Position numbers and translations under genes: made by a program. This document shows positions 46,029 through 54,066 of a stretch of DNA of 64,000 nt, one piece after another (the stretch's first letter is position 1; each line of letters starts with the position of its first letter). Below the pieces are notes generated by a model. The model was given only the letters and a program-made list of their open reading frames with translations. It made no database searches and had not been told where the DNA came from. The DNA comes from Microvirga sp. BSC39 (GTDB lineage Bacteria; Pseudomonadota; Alphaproteobacteria; Rhizobiales; Beijerinckiaceae): contig NZ_JPUG01000060.1 of NCBI RefSeq assembly GCF_000739015.1, forward strand, positions 171,849 through 235,848, written 5' to 3'.

Positions 46029-46988
46029 TCAATGTAGAGCATAGCCGGCATGCCTGAACCAGCCTCGCGCATTCTGGGCCGTGATACTGTCAAGGGCGGG
46101 TTTGAGCTCGGCCTCCAAAGCTTCGAGACTGCGGGCGGCTTTGGCCTTGAGGCGCGCTTTCATCTTGGCCCAGGCCTGCTCAATCGGGTTGAACTCCGGT
46201 GAGTAGCGCGGCAGGTCCAGTAGTCCGATCCCAGCTCGGGCGAGCAACTCTCCCACTTTGGTGGCGTGATGCGGACGCAGGTTGTCCATCACCAGAATGG
46301 CATCTGGCCGCGTGCGTTTGAGGGCCGGCACCAGCACCTGTTCGAGATAGCCCAGGAACACTGGCGTGGAGGTCGACGCCTCAATGCTCATGGTGGCCAC
46401 CAGACCCTCACAGGAGAGCGCACCTAACACCGTCAGCCGCTGCCAGGAGCCTAGGGGAATGGAGCCATACGCCCGCTGCCCACGCGGAGCTCGGGCGTGG
46501 GTTCGGGCCATCTTGGTCGTCACCCCGCTCTCATCCAGAAAGACCAGGCGGTCCGCGGGAAGCGCGCTCATCTGCTGGCGAAAGGCCTCACGCTCACTGG
46601 CGATCTCGGGCCGCTCCTGCTCGGCTGCCCGGAGCGTCTTTTTTTCACCGTCAGCTTGAGACGCTGGAGCGTCCGGCACATCACCGGACGGCTGACCCGC
46701 TGGCCGGTGATGTGCCGGACGCTCCGCATACTGATCCAGGTAGGCGTCGTTGGTCTCAGCCACGAGTTCCTGCAGCAGCGCGAGATCATGGGATCCCAAC
46801 CGACCGGTAGGCCCGCCGCGGTGCGGCTTGGGGCAGCGCCGGCCTTCCTGGCGGGCTTGGCGGATCCAATTGCAGACCGTGGCGGGGCACACGCGAAAGC
46901 GGTGCGCAATGGCCACCTGACTGCCCTCTCCTTGCTCATAGGCAGCCAGAACGCGCTCACGCAGATCGGCGGAATAGGGCTGGGGCAT
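46029..46988 (-). CDS. IS630-family transposase, internally altered
   Basis: A 319-residue IS630/Tc1-type transposase. The N-terminal helix-turn-helix includes MPQPYSADLRERVLAAYEQG and CPATVCNWIRQARQ. The DDE core has LVFLDESGVTTKMA, ILVMDNLRPHHA and YSPEFNPIEQAWAKMKARL. Between residues about 85 and 120 the frame is wrong: the expected GQRVSRPVMCRTLQRLKLTV lies in another frame and the main frame reads a Pro/Ala/Gln-rich insert. Frame is regained at an A7 run (46639-46645), which in related elements is a slippage site. A perfect inverted repeat coincides with the altered part. Activity is doubtful. Confidence 0.82.
   Translation of the reverse strand: MPQPYSADLRERVLAAYEQGEGSQVAIAHRFRVCPATVCNWIRQARQEGRRCPKPHRGGPTGRLGSHDLALLQELVAETNDAYLDQYAERPAHHRPAGQPSGDVPDAPASQADGEKKTLRAAEQERPEIASEREAFRQQMSALPADRLVFLDESGVTTKMARTHARAPRGQRAYGSIPLGSWQRLTVLGALSCEGLVATMSIEASTSTPVFLGYLEQVLVPALKRTRPDAILVMDNLRPHHATKVGELLARAGIGLLDLPRYSPEFNPIEQAWAKMKARLKAKAARSLEALEAELKPALDSITAQNARGWFRHAGYALH
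46666..46725. repeat. Perfect 22-bp inverted repeat inside the IS630 transposase
   Basis: Arms 46666-46687 and 46704-46725 are exact complements with a 16-base spacer. One arm encodes the expected family residues PVMCRTL; the other replaces expected coding sequence with its inverted copy. This is the signature of a template-switch (quasi-palindrome) mutation. Confidence 0.75.
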
Positions 46989-47109
46989 GGCTCGCCTCCC
47001 GTGCCATATGCTGATCAACGCGCAGCCCGCCGCTTTCGATTCACATCAGCTCGAATTCCGCTTTAATGGCGCACGCGCCGCGACACAGGTCTCGGGAGAC
47101 CTGCCGCTG

Positions 47110-47265
47110 ATGGACGAACGTGACGACGGGAAAGCCAGCACAGTCCAAGCTGCCGAAACCTGTGTCGCTTGCGAGAGCCAGTTAAGGCGGAGTGACGAGG
47201 ATGAACTACGAGCGGCAGTGGAGCTCATCGTTTCAGCTCAGGTGAAACAGTCCGCTCTGCACTGA
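47110..47265 (+). CDS. Possible small protein coupled to the split gene
   Basis: A 51-residue frame, MDERDDGKASTVQAAETCVA then CESQLRRSDEDELRAAVELI. Its ATG overlaps the stop of the interrupted CxHC gene (TGATG), so it was probably translationally coupled before the IS630 insertion. It contains a CVAC pair. Without that upstream translation it may be silent. No family recognised. Confidence 0.4.
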   Translation: MDERDDGKASTVQAAETCVACESQLRRSDEDELRAAVELIVSAQVKQSALH

Positions 47266-47349
47266 ACGAACAGCCCTCAAAACCTGGTTGGGCGAAACGG
47301 CGCAGCGTCATGTCCACGGGTGGCCTTCGTGTGGCGGCTGGGCTTGACT

Positions 47350-48321
47350 TCAGGATGCTCTGGTCGGGCGTGCCCGTGTGTCCCCTGGCGTTTCGCTCCA
47401 TCGCTCCCGGTAACATCGATAAAACCAGGAGAGATCATTGAAGCCGCAGCCGAATGCAATATCGGCGATGGTACGCCCCTTCTGCCGCCTGTCGCTCAAG
47501 GCATGGTAGCTAGCCTCTAACCGTGCAGACACAAGGGTCTCGGTGAATGTTCGCCCGGTGCACTCGAACAGCTTCTGCACGTAACGACGTGAGACGCCGA
47601 GACGTTCTGCTACCCTGCCAATACCGAACTCAGGATCTGCTAGATTTTTCGCGATGAGCTGTTGGGCCGCTGCAAGCTTTGCCTGTCGAATCCCAAGCTG
47701 GCATAGATCTGGCTGCGCGGACGGCTGGAATGCAGCCACAACTAAATCACATAGGATCGACTCAGCCTTACCCATAGCCTGTGGCGGCAAGGTGGAGGCA
47801 GCCTGTGAGAGTGAGCTGATATAGCCTGCAAGAAGGGCTCCCATTCCATCACGGCTATGCAGTCGAACTGAGGCCCGCCTTAGACTAGCGTATTGATCAT
47901 CAATCAGCTTACGAGGATAATGAAGGATTGTTGTCCTAAGAGGCTGATCGATAACAAAACTTTCACATGGGTCTGCCGTGTCGAACAGTAAGAGATCGCC
48001 AGCGCCGGCTTGGTACTCGACTCCTCGGTACTGTCCATGCACAGCACCCTCATGCAGCTGATGCAAACAGTAGGCACTTTGGGGCAGGCGAGCCATTTCC
48101 GTTGCGCCACGGCCCATCCGATGTCGGGGAAGGTAGGCCTGCGCCACCTGCACAGAGCCCAGTTCGTGTAGCTCAATGCGTGCATCAAACGGACCTGAGT
48201 TGCTCCGCTCGGCCCACAGCCCGAACCAAGTCTCACAAACAACTTCGCGCCAATACCTGAACTGCTCGGCTGGAGTTGCCAGAGTGCTTATCTCGATTGT
48301 TACTCCCATGGACCGTTCCAC
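47350..48321 (-). CDS. AraC-family transcriptional regulator
   Basis: A 323-residue AraC/XylS regulator with an N-terminal AraC_binding_2 (FeaR-like) sensing domain (TPAEQFRYWREVVCETWFGL, then GAGDLLLFDTADPCE). The C-terminal double helix-turn-helix contains VAERLGVSRRYVQKLFECTG and TIADIAFGCGFNDLSWFYRC. The last 25 residues depart from the usual RRRFG-SP sequence, so the extreme end may be altered. The start is near 48321 or ATG 48309 (MGVTIEIS). It is divergent from the third Crp gene, with 410 bases and a tandem repeat between. Confidence 0.87.
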   Translation of the reverse strand: MERSMGVTIEISTLATPAEQFRYWREVVCETWFGLWAERSNSGPFDARIELHELGSVQVAQAYLPRHRMGRGATEMARLPQSAYCLHQLHEGAVHGQYRGVEYQAGAGDLLLFDTADPCESFVIDQPLRTTILHYPRKLIDDQYASLRRASVRLHSRDGMGALLAGYISSLSQAASTLPPQAMGKAESILCDLVVAAFQPSAQPDLCQLGIRQAKLAAAQQLIAKNLADPEFGIGRVAERLGVSRRYVQKLFECTGRTFTETLVSARLEASYHALSDRRQKGRTIADIAFGCGFNDLSWFYRCYRERWSETPGDTRARPTRAS

Positions 48322-48479
48322 CCGTTTACAACCGTGCCGGACATTACAAGCAGCTTGGCGCCTTGGATGATACTCCTGGGCGAGAGACCGTAGGGATCAT
48401 CCAGACGAACAATGGGGCCGAACTCATTGGGAGCAGTTCGCTGACGTCCAAGCCCCAGTTCGCTCCACACCAAGACACT

Positions 48480-48523
48480 CCTTGCTCAAGTGATAATCGT
48501 CCCTTGCTCAAGTGATAATCGTC
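48480..48523. repeat. Perfect tandem repeat, 2 x 22 bp
   Basis: Two exact copies of a 22-base unit containing TTGCTCAAGTGATAATCGTC, at 48480-48501 and 48502-48523. They lie between the divergent AraC and Crp/Fnr genes. The period equals about two helical turns, so a regulator could bind both copies on the same DNA face. Confidence 0.8.
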
Positions 48524-48730
48524 AAGCTTGTGAGAGCGACGTCATAACGTCAAGTCAGGTGGGGCATTCATACTGGCGCGTGCTGATACAGATCTGATCA
48601 AACGCTACTTTGTAGCGCAGGATGGCCGCGGCTGGCCGGTCCGAAGATCCGACTTCGCTTGAAATGGGACTATCGCTCGATCGTAAGATCGCATTCGGGA
48701 AGCTCAATTGCAGGATGGCTGCATGATGGC

Positions 48731-49462
48731 ATGAAAGCTCACCTCAAAATGGCGGGTCACCGGGCCAACCGGCTCCTGTTTGCTATGCCGCCCGATGATC
48801 TTTCCTACCTTGAGCCGCATCTCGAAATCGTCAGTCTTCGAAAGGGTCAAGTTATCTACGAAGCAGGCGAAACTCTGCACCACGCCTACTTTCCTCATGA
48901 CACGGTGATATCGCTGATTACTGTCATGGAAAACGGCAGCACTGCCGAGGTGGCCATTTGCGGCCGTGAGGGCGTGATGGGCCTTGTTCCGGCAACGGTC
49001 ACCCGTCACTCCTTTGGAAACTACGTCGTGCAAATGACGGGAACAGCCTCGCGGATATCTCTGGATCAGATGCAGGTGGCAGTCGGAGCACGCCCTGGGA
49101 TTGCGCAACTCATCCAGAACTTCGCTGAAGCCATGCAGGTGCGAATCCTGCAATCAGTCGCCTGCAACGCGATCCACAGTGTTGAAAGCCGCATGTGCCG
49201 CTGGATTCTGAGCGCCAACCATAGGACTGATCAGGCTGTTCTGCCACTGACGCATGAGACTTTGGCGGAACGACTCGGCGTCCAGCGGTCCACAGTCAGC
49301 GCCATCATGGGGAGGCTCCAGGTGGCCGGGCTGATCAGTCAGGTGAGAGGGGGCATTGTCATAACCGACAGCAGCAAACTCGAGCAAACAGCTTGCGAGT
49401 GTTACCGCAAGCTACATGCCACCTTCGAGCGCCTCTTACCTCATACATTCACGAGACTGTGA
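48731..49462 (+). CDS. Crp/Fnr-family regulator (copy 3)
   Basis: A 243-residue paralogue of the regulators at 19754 and 41077. The barrel has VSLRKGQVIYEAGETLHHAY and FPHDTVISLITVMENGSTAE. The winged helix has LTHETLAERLGVQRSTVSAI. ATG 48731 gives the same length as copy 1; the frame is open from 48659. The C-terminal CECYRKLHATFERLLPHTF closely matches copies 1 and 2, so the three share recent ancestry. It is followed by an IS110 remnant. Confidence 0.88.
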   Translation: MKAHLKMAGHRANRLLFAMPPDDLSYLEPHLEIVSLRKGQVIYEAGETLHHAYFPHDTVISLITVMENGSTAEVAICGREGVMGLVPATVTRHSFGNYVVQMTGTASRISLDQMQVAVGARPGIAQLIQNFAEAMQVRILQSVACNAIHSVESRMCRWILSANHRTDQAVLPLTHETLAERLGVQRSTVSAIMGRLQVAGLISQVRGGIVITDSSKLEQTACECYRKLHATFERLLPHTFTRL

Positions 49463-49539
49463 AGGGAACCGCTTGCGGACTATACCAGTGAGCGGGCACG
49501 AGCCAGCTTACAGCAACCCTTTGCCTTTGATGACTATAT

Positions 49540-50143
49540 AAGACCCCATTGCCGAACCCAAACGTACAACCGGAACTGCGAGTGTGCGGAACAAGAGGGT
49601 GCGTGTTTGCTCTTCTTTTGGACTTTTGAGGATCTGGATATGTCTCCTAATGGGATGGTCCAGCCGTGCTTCTGCCCCGCATGTTCGTAAGCTGTGGGGC
49701 TCCGAGCCACGCAAGGAGCACGTCCCATGACACAGTCTTCTTTCTCTGCTGCGATTGCCACCCTGGGCATCGATCTGGGCAAGAACAGCTTCCACCTTGT
49801 CGGCCAGGATGAGCGTGGCGCCATCGTGCTGCGCCTTAAGCTCTCCCGGTCCCAGCTCACGCAGCGGCTGGCCAACATCCCACCCTGCCTGATTGGCATG
49901 GAAGCTTGTGCCGGCGCCTGGCTCGGGCTGGTGCCCAGGCAGGAATCGACCGGCGACCGCACCATCCTGGGCAGGATCTCCAAACGCGGCAACACGTACC
50001 TGCGCACGCTGTTCGTGCAGGCGGCCCACATCGTGCTGGTGCGCCGCCCATCTGGCGCGAGGCTCGGCCTGTGGCCCTGGATCGAGACCGCAGGCCGGCG
50101 GCTGCATCGCAACATGCTGTTGGTGTATCCAAGGCTGCCTTGA
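49540..50143 (+). mobile_element. IS110-family element with large internal deletion
   Basis: From ATG 49727 the product has the RuvC-like start of IS110 transposases (TLGIDLGKNSFHLVGQDERG, then LIGMEACAGA with the catalytic Asp and Glu). It jumps directly to the C-terminal domain (WLGLVPRQESTGDRTILGRI, then SKRGNTYLRTLFVQAAH). Roughly 170 codons are missing at about 49920 without loss of frame, and the extreme C-terminus is replaced. The 180 bases before the start are the position where IS110 elements encode a bridge RNA. Non-autonomous. Confidence 0.75.
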
Positions 50144-50494
50144 AAAATATTTCCGAAATTATGCTGCAGCTAAGACAGTTTAGATTCCCATTCGCCCTGT
50201 GAGAAATTAGTTACAATCTAAGCTTTCAAAAGAGCAAAAGGATACGCGAAGAAGCACTTCGTGAGAAAGCTCATCAAGTGCTGGAACCTGTTAGGCGCGA
50301 CTGGATTATCAACACATGTGGGCCCGTCATATCCCCTGCATTCCCTTGTGCGGCGGGTCTAAGACTTACGAGATGCAGATTGCTCGACCCGGCGCTTGAA
50401 AAGGCAGTCGGGTTCTTTTTGGCCTCATCTTGCAAAATCGATCCGGCTCAGACGCGATCTCTGCCAGGGGCCGAACGAGTCCTTGAGCGTCAAA
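50144..50494. other. Intergenic region after the IS110 remnant
   Basis: About 350 bases, AT-richer near 50144-50250. It may contain the right end of the IS110 element. No gene or clear inverted end is visible. Confidence 0.4.
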
Positions 50495-50698
50495 TTAGCC
50501 TTTGGACTTCCTGTGCGCCCCGGATGAGACTTTCCTGGACGAACTGCGCTTCGTGGCAGGCCGCGCTGTCGGTTTCGACATCGCGCTCAACATGGCCCTC
50601 TGCTGGCGGTGCATCTCTGTCGTCCAGAAACCACGGGCAGCACCAGCCCAGGTGTTTGCGGCGCTCAGCCAGAGGCTCATCCAGGAGTTCTTTGCCAT
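50495..50698 (-). CDS. Small phasin-like/granule-associated protein
   Basis: A 67-residue protein, MAKNSWMSLWLSAANTWAGA then ARGFWTTEMHRQQRAMLSAM, with a strongly basic tail (KPTARPATKRSSSRKVSSGA). One amphipathic Trp-rich helix followed by a Lys/Arg tail is seen in small Rhizobiales proteins linked to granules or nucleoid. ATG 50698 is preferred over 50746. Assignment is by pattern only. Confidence 0.55.
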   Translation of the reverse strand: MAKNSWMSLWLSAANTWAGAARGFWTTEMHRQQRAMLSAMSKPTARPATKRSSSRKVSSGAHRKSKG

Positions 50699-50752
50699 AT
50701 CGATCTCGATTCTCGTCTCCTGGTTCACGGTGCCCGACAGCATCAATCGAGG

Positions 50753-51346
50753 TCAGTAGACTTGGCCATTCGCGCGAGGAAGGCTGCCGGTCTCCTCCGG
50801 CTCGAAGCGCCTTTGCCGCCTTGGGTCGGGAGCCCACTCTCGGTTATCCAAACCATCGCGCCCCTCCTGCTGACCCCGCGCAAACGACCCACCCGATGTG
50901 TGACCGTCCCGTCCAAGGTTCCGATCACCCATACGATCTTCACTTCTCGTGGCCTGCTCACGGGTGGGGCGGCGACCAAGGTCAATTCCAAGATCCTCAT
51001 AGGGACTGGTGCCCTCCTGGCGAGGCAGGGGAATGCGATTGGCGCTCCGGTCCTGGTTGTCGTAGCGGTTGTCCCGCTCCGGTATGGGCGCGGGGTGGCG
51101 CTCTGGAAGCCTGTTCCTGATTTCGTTCTGCTCTCTAACCTCGCGCTCGTACTGTCGGCGCTGATAGATGCCGAGGGCACAGCCCGCGAGCGCTCCTTTG
51201 ATCCGGTGCCCGCCTGCGAAATGACCGGCGACAGCCCCGCCGAGCCCGTACTTAAGGCACCCACCTGGACGGCTCTGAGCTTCTGCCGAGCCTGCGGCGA
51301 TGCCAATCGAGAACATGACAATAGCGGTGAGCGCTATCTTCCTCAT
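50753..51346 (-). CDS. Secreted glycine-zipper-like protein
   Basis: A 197-residue exported protein. Residues 1-24 form a Sec signal peptide (MRKIALTAIVMFSIGIAAGS). A short glycine-rich segment (GGCLKYGLGGAVAGHFAGGH, then GALAGCALG) is typical of 17-kDa-antigen-like glycine zippers. The rest is Arg/Asp/Gly-rich and probably disordered. A single Cys pair could be oxidised in the periplasm. It is tail-to-head with the phasin-like gene. Function unknown; envelope role likely. Confidence 0.75.
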   Translation of the reverse strand: MRKIALTAIVMFSIGIAAGSAEAQSRPGGCLKYGLGGAVAGHFAGGHRIKGALAGCALGIYQRRQYEREVREQNEIRNRLPERHPAPIPERDNRYDNQDRSANRIPLPRQEGTSPYEDLGIDLGRRPTREQATRSEDRMGDRNLGRDGHTSGGSFARGQQEGRDGLDNREWAPDPRRQRRFEPEETGSLPRANGQVY

Positions 51347-51652
51347 CAATACGACCTCTTCAGATCCCAGCCAACGTAGGCCCCTTCAGAGAGGTTCCTG
51401 CTGGGGAGATCGCTATTGGACGCATGCCCTCACGACCAGACTTGGATTGAGCATCGACTCTGCCGATGTGACCTGGGTTCTTGCCCTTGGGGAGTCCGAA
51501 TGGCCTCACCAGAGACGACAAGCAGGGTTGCCCAATCCCTTGCCCGCACAAAAGCCACAGTATCCCGCTGCATTGCGCGCACGAGACTCCGAATAGGGGC
51601 AAGGGCATAGGGGCATTCATCGGCCATTCGCGCCGCCAACGAGAGTGTCTCA
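51347..51652. other. Intergenic region
   Basis: About 300 bases between divergent small genes. It should contain the promoters of the secreted protein and the NepR-like gene. I found no GGAAC-type sigma-EcfG promoter or palindrome with confidence. Confidence 0.35.
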
Positions 51653-51856
51653 ATGCGAGCTCTGCTCCTGACCGAGGTCCCACCATCCACGCTTCCTCTC
51701 CAAAGCGACAGCACATCTACTCAAGGACTGGACATCGATGAGCTTCAGTGGCTAGGCGAGCGAATGCGAGTGGCCTATGGGCCGGTTGAGGCTCCCCTTC
51801 CGCCGCGTTTGTCGGAGCTTGTGGAGCGGCTCGCGAGGCGTCAGCAGTCAAGGTAG
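51653..51856 (+). CDS. NepR-like anti-sigma factor candidate
   Basis: A 67-residue protein. The core LGERMRVAYGPVEAPLPPRL followed by SELVERLARRQ follows the NepR pattern (LG..LR..Y....-PLP-RL..L...L) that binds sigma EcfG in the alphaproteobacterial general stress response. No phyR or ecfG gene lies next to it. NepR paralogues away from the main locus occur in Methylobacteriaceae. Similarity is short, so this is a candidate only. Confidence 0.42.
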   Translation: MRALLLTEVPPSTLPLQSDSTSTQGLDIDELQWLGERMRVAYGPVEAPLPPRLSELVERLARRQQSR

Positions 51857-51917
51857 CTGAGTAGCTATATACCCAGGCTGTTGTGGGCTCCTGCTTGACA
51901 GAGAAAGAAACAAGATC

Positions 51918-52055
51918 ATGGCCGGGAAAGTTCGTGCAGGACCCTCGTTCAATAAGCACGCCCGCCGCTACAAGGAGGTGATTGCTCTAGCGAAGACGTT
52001 AGAAGGATGGAAGTACCTCGCTAAGAAGCGCCGCTATGCTAAGGGCCACGGTTAG
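51918..52055 (+). CDS. Small, very basic protein
   Basis: A 45-residue protein, MAGKVRAGPSFNKHARRYKE then VIALAKTLEGWKYLAKKRRY, with 15 Lys/Arg/His-type residues and a clear amphipathic helix. The ribosome site is weak (GAAAGAAAC). Its last codons overlap the 3' end of the convergent zinc-ribbon gene by four bases. DNA, RNA or ribosome binding is plausible by charge. Confidence 0.55.
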   Translation: MAGKVRAGPSFNKHARRYKEVIALAKTLEGWKYLAKKRRYAKGHG

Positions 52056-52183
52056 CCGAACACGATTCCTGTCAAGCTTTTCAGAGCGTGATTGCATCGC
52101 TCGACCTGATTGGCTCGCCGCTGCATCTCCACTGTGTTCTGGCACGGTTCATCGACCTCTTGCTTGCAGAATGGACACATCAT
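52052..52183 (-). CDS. Small zinc-ribbon-like protein
   Basis: A 43-residue protein beginning MMCPFCKQEVDEPCQNTVEM and continuing QRRANQVERCNHALKSLTG. CPFC plus a later C...C/H set gives four or five potential zinc ligands. GGAAGG lies upstream of the tandem ATG codons. Similar micro-proteins occur across Methylobacteriaceae. Role unknown. Confidence 0.6.
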   Translation of the reverse strand: MMCPFCKQEVDEPCQNTVEMQRRANQVERCNHALKSLTGIVFG

Positions 52184-52265
52184 CTGACCAGCCTTCCTGA
52201 TAGTGTGAGAATGTCGAGCCAACAAAGGGCCGGGGCCGGAGTTCCCATTTCGAGGGTCGTGGTCC

Positions 52266-53159
52266 ATGGCTGAGCTTCAGGGATGTCACATTAAATGCGA
52301 ATACTGCCCTGTACCCGTCAGGGAAAACTCTCGTCGAGGGAAATCAACGACTTGGGCTGTGCAGAAGCTGACCTTGGTGGGCGACCCAACTGCTATACTC
52401 AATCAGTGTGACATCCCCTTCCCACAGCCGCCTAACGAGGCCGAGCGTCTCGCTGCCCTTTACAGTCTGGCCATTCTCGACACGCCATCTTCGCCTGCCA
52501 TTGATCGCATCTGCCGGATCGCAAAGCAGCTCTTCGATGTTCCAATGATTCACGTGACTTTGACCGATGCACACCGCTACTTCCTCAAGGCAAAGCCGGA
52601 GGGAATAACAGTGTCGGAGGTGCCTCGGGAGCATGCGTTCTGTAATTAAACAATATTGCACGACGACGTATTCGTGGTGCCGGTTGCTTTGGTGGAGCGG
52701 ACCTTTGCGAAGAACCCTTATGTCGTAGGGAAGCCTCACATCCAGTTCTATGCCGGAGCTTCGGTGACGATCCGGCCTGGAATCCGGCTTGGGGCCCTTT
52801 GTGTTTCCGACCTGAAGCCGCGGGAGTTCAGCCCGCACCAGACGACGTTGCTTCGTAGCCTGGGACGGCTCGCCGTCGATGAACTCTGGTTGCACCATCT
52901 GGAGGCCTCCGGTCAGGCTGACACGCAACCGCTTCCATTGGACATCAGGGAGGCATCTCTCGACTTTGAAACGTGGATTACTCCTACAAGTGCTCAAATC
53001 AGAGCGGCCCGAGGACTCTTGAACTGGTCGACGCGTGAACTGGCAGACGCAGCCAATATCTCTCCGACATCAGTCAAGCGCGTGGTGATCCATGGGGAAA
53101 CCTCGGGGCGCCGCGACAGCTTGGAGGCCATTGTGCTGGCGTTCCGGAGCAGGGGGTGA
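52266..53159 (+). pseudogene. GAF-XRE regulator split by an in-frame stop
   Basis: Two same-frame pieces form one protein. The first (52266-52649) starts the GAF domain: NEAERLAALYSLAILDTPSS and VPREHAFCN. A TAA at 52647 follows. The frame then resumes with TILHDDVFVVPVAL, the GAF core (YAGASVTIRPGIRLGALCVS) and a C-terminal XRE helix-turn-helix (AQIRAARGLLNWSTRELADA, then ANISPTSVKRV). In relatives the stop position is His (CNHTILHDD). The 3' part could restart at TTG 52656 (167 residues) with a broken GAF domain but intact DNA-binding part. Confidence 0.8.
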
Positions 53160-53271
53160 AGTACACCCGTGCGCCGGATGGCACGTTGGGGGTGGCCCAG
53201 AGATCGCCCAGGAGGAGCGCACCGGTCTCAGATGAGGCGAGGGATCATTCGTCATTTAGATAAACTGAGGG

Positions 53272-53508
53272 TCACGTTGGGAGGCGGTGAACGACATTGG
53301 TTCGCGACTCTGACATGGCTTCCCATCCGAGTTCGGCCAGGACGCCAAAGCGCTCCTTGTGATCGGAAGAGGCCCAGATCACCTCGAGCTGTCCGCTGGT
53401 GTCCCGCAGAGCAATGACCGCACCGTCCCAGCGGGTATGGATCAGCCCTGGTTCGGTGGAGCCGAAGCCTGTTTCCTCGCGCCAGACCATGCGGGCGATG
53501 GCGCACAT
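53272..53508 (-). CDS. Conserved hypothetical protein
   Basis: A 78-residue protein, MCAIARMVWREETGFGSTEP then GLIHTRWDGAVIALRDTSGQ and LEVIWASSDHKERFGVLAEL. The alternating pattern suggests a small beta-rich fold. Balanced composition and a clear ATG support it. No family can be named. Confidence 0.5.
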   Translation of the reverse strand: MCAIARMVWREETGFGSTEPGLIHTRWDGAVIALRDTSGQLEVIWASSDHKERFGVLAELGWEAMSESRTNVVHRLPT

Positions 53509-54066
53509 GACCCCAAAAGCCTCATGCAGGCGCGAGATCCGGTCCGGCTCGGTCTCTTCGTTGTGAGCCGATATCGCGGGGTATTGGTGCAGGCTACTTA
53601 TCGTTATCTTGGCTCACGTCATCGGGGTCCAGAGGTTCCTGGAGCCTATTACCTTACAGCGCCTTTGAAGACGACAGCCCAACACTTGTTAGCGTCAGGT
53701 ACAATAGAGGAAGCCTCCTCACCCGCCGTTGCCAGGTAGATGAGGAGGCCTCCTGGTCTTGAGGACTGAAGCAGCCCTCGCTCGAATAACCGGCATCAGG
53801 CCAGAACGTTTCCGCCCAAGAGTGGAATGGCCTCCAGCAGCCGTGCCCGCACAGTGCCACTCACCTGATACCCGGAAGGATTAGCCCATTTGGAGCCCTT
53901 ACCCGGCTGGAACTGCCCCGGTTCGGAAGGGTTAACGCCAAGTCGAGCCTGATCTCAGGACAGCTCTCCCACACAGTTGCGTCTCGTCCACGCTCCACTG
54001 CACGAGCAGGGAGTGGGCGTTCGCGCTTGTGCTGGACCAGAAACTATCGCAAGGGGCTAAAAACTT
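53509..54066. other. Intergenic region
   Basis: About 560 bases. A 71-codon frame (53524-53739) containing DPVRLGLFVVSRYRGVLVQA cannot be supported or excluded. A weak inverted repeat (GCCTCCTCA...TGAGGAGGC) lies at about 53717-53745. The promoter of the LuxR gene should be near 53950-54060. Confidence 0.35.

Larger units (their letters stand above)
46013..47065 (-). mobile_element. IS630-family insertion sequence
   Basis: Ends TAAAGCGGATTTCG (left) and, inverted, TAAAGCGGAATTCG (right) define a 1.05-kb element flanked by the TA dinucleotides at 46013-46014 and 47064-47065, the expected IS630 target duplication. It contains one transposase on the minus strand and sits inside a small CxHC-protein gene. 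Confidence 0.85.
45867..47110 (+). pseudogene. Small CxHC protein gene, frameshifted and split by IS630
   Basis: The first part from ATG 45867 reads MSDCLHCEINQLVQERFE with a good GAGGGGG ribosome site. After one extra base near 45921 the next frame continues ETDLVEMASMIVGSLADLIL and LAPESDQPN. This pattern matches a small rhizobial family starting with a CLHC motif. At 46013 the IS630 copy interrupts it. Joining across the TA duplication gives NLMAHAPRHR and a stop at 47110. The gene is doubly inactivated. Confidence 0.65.
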
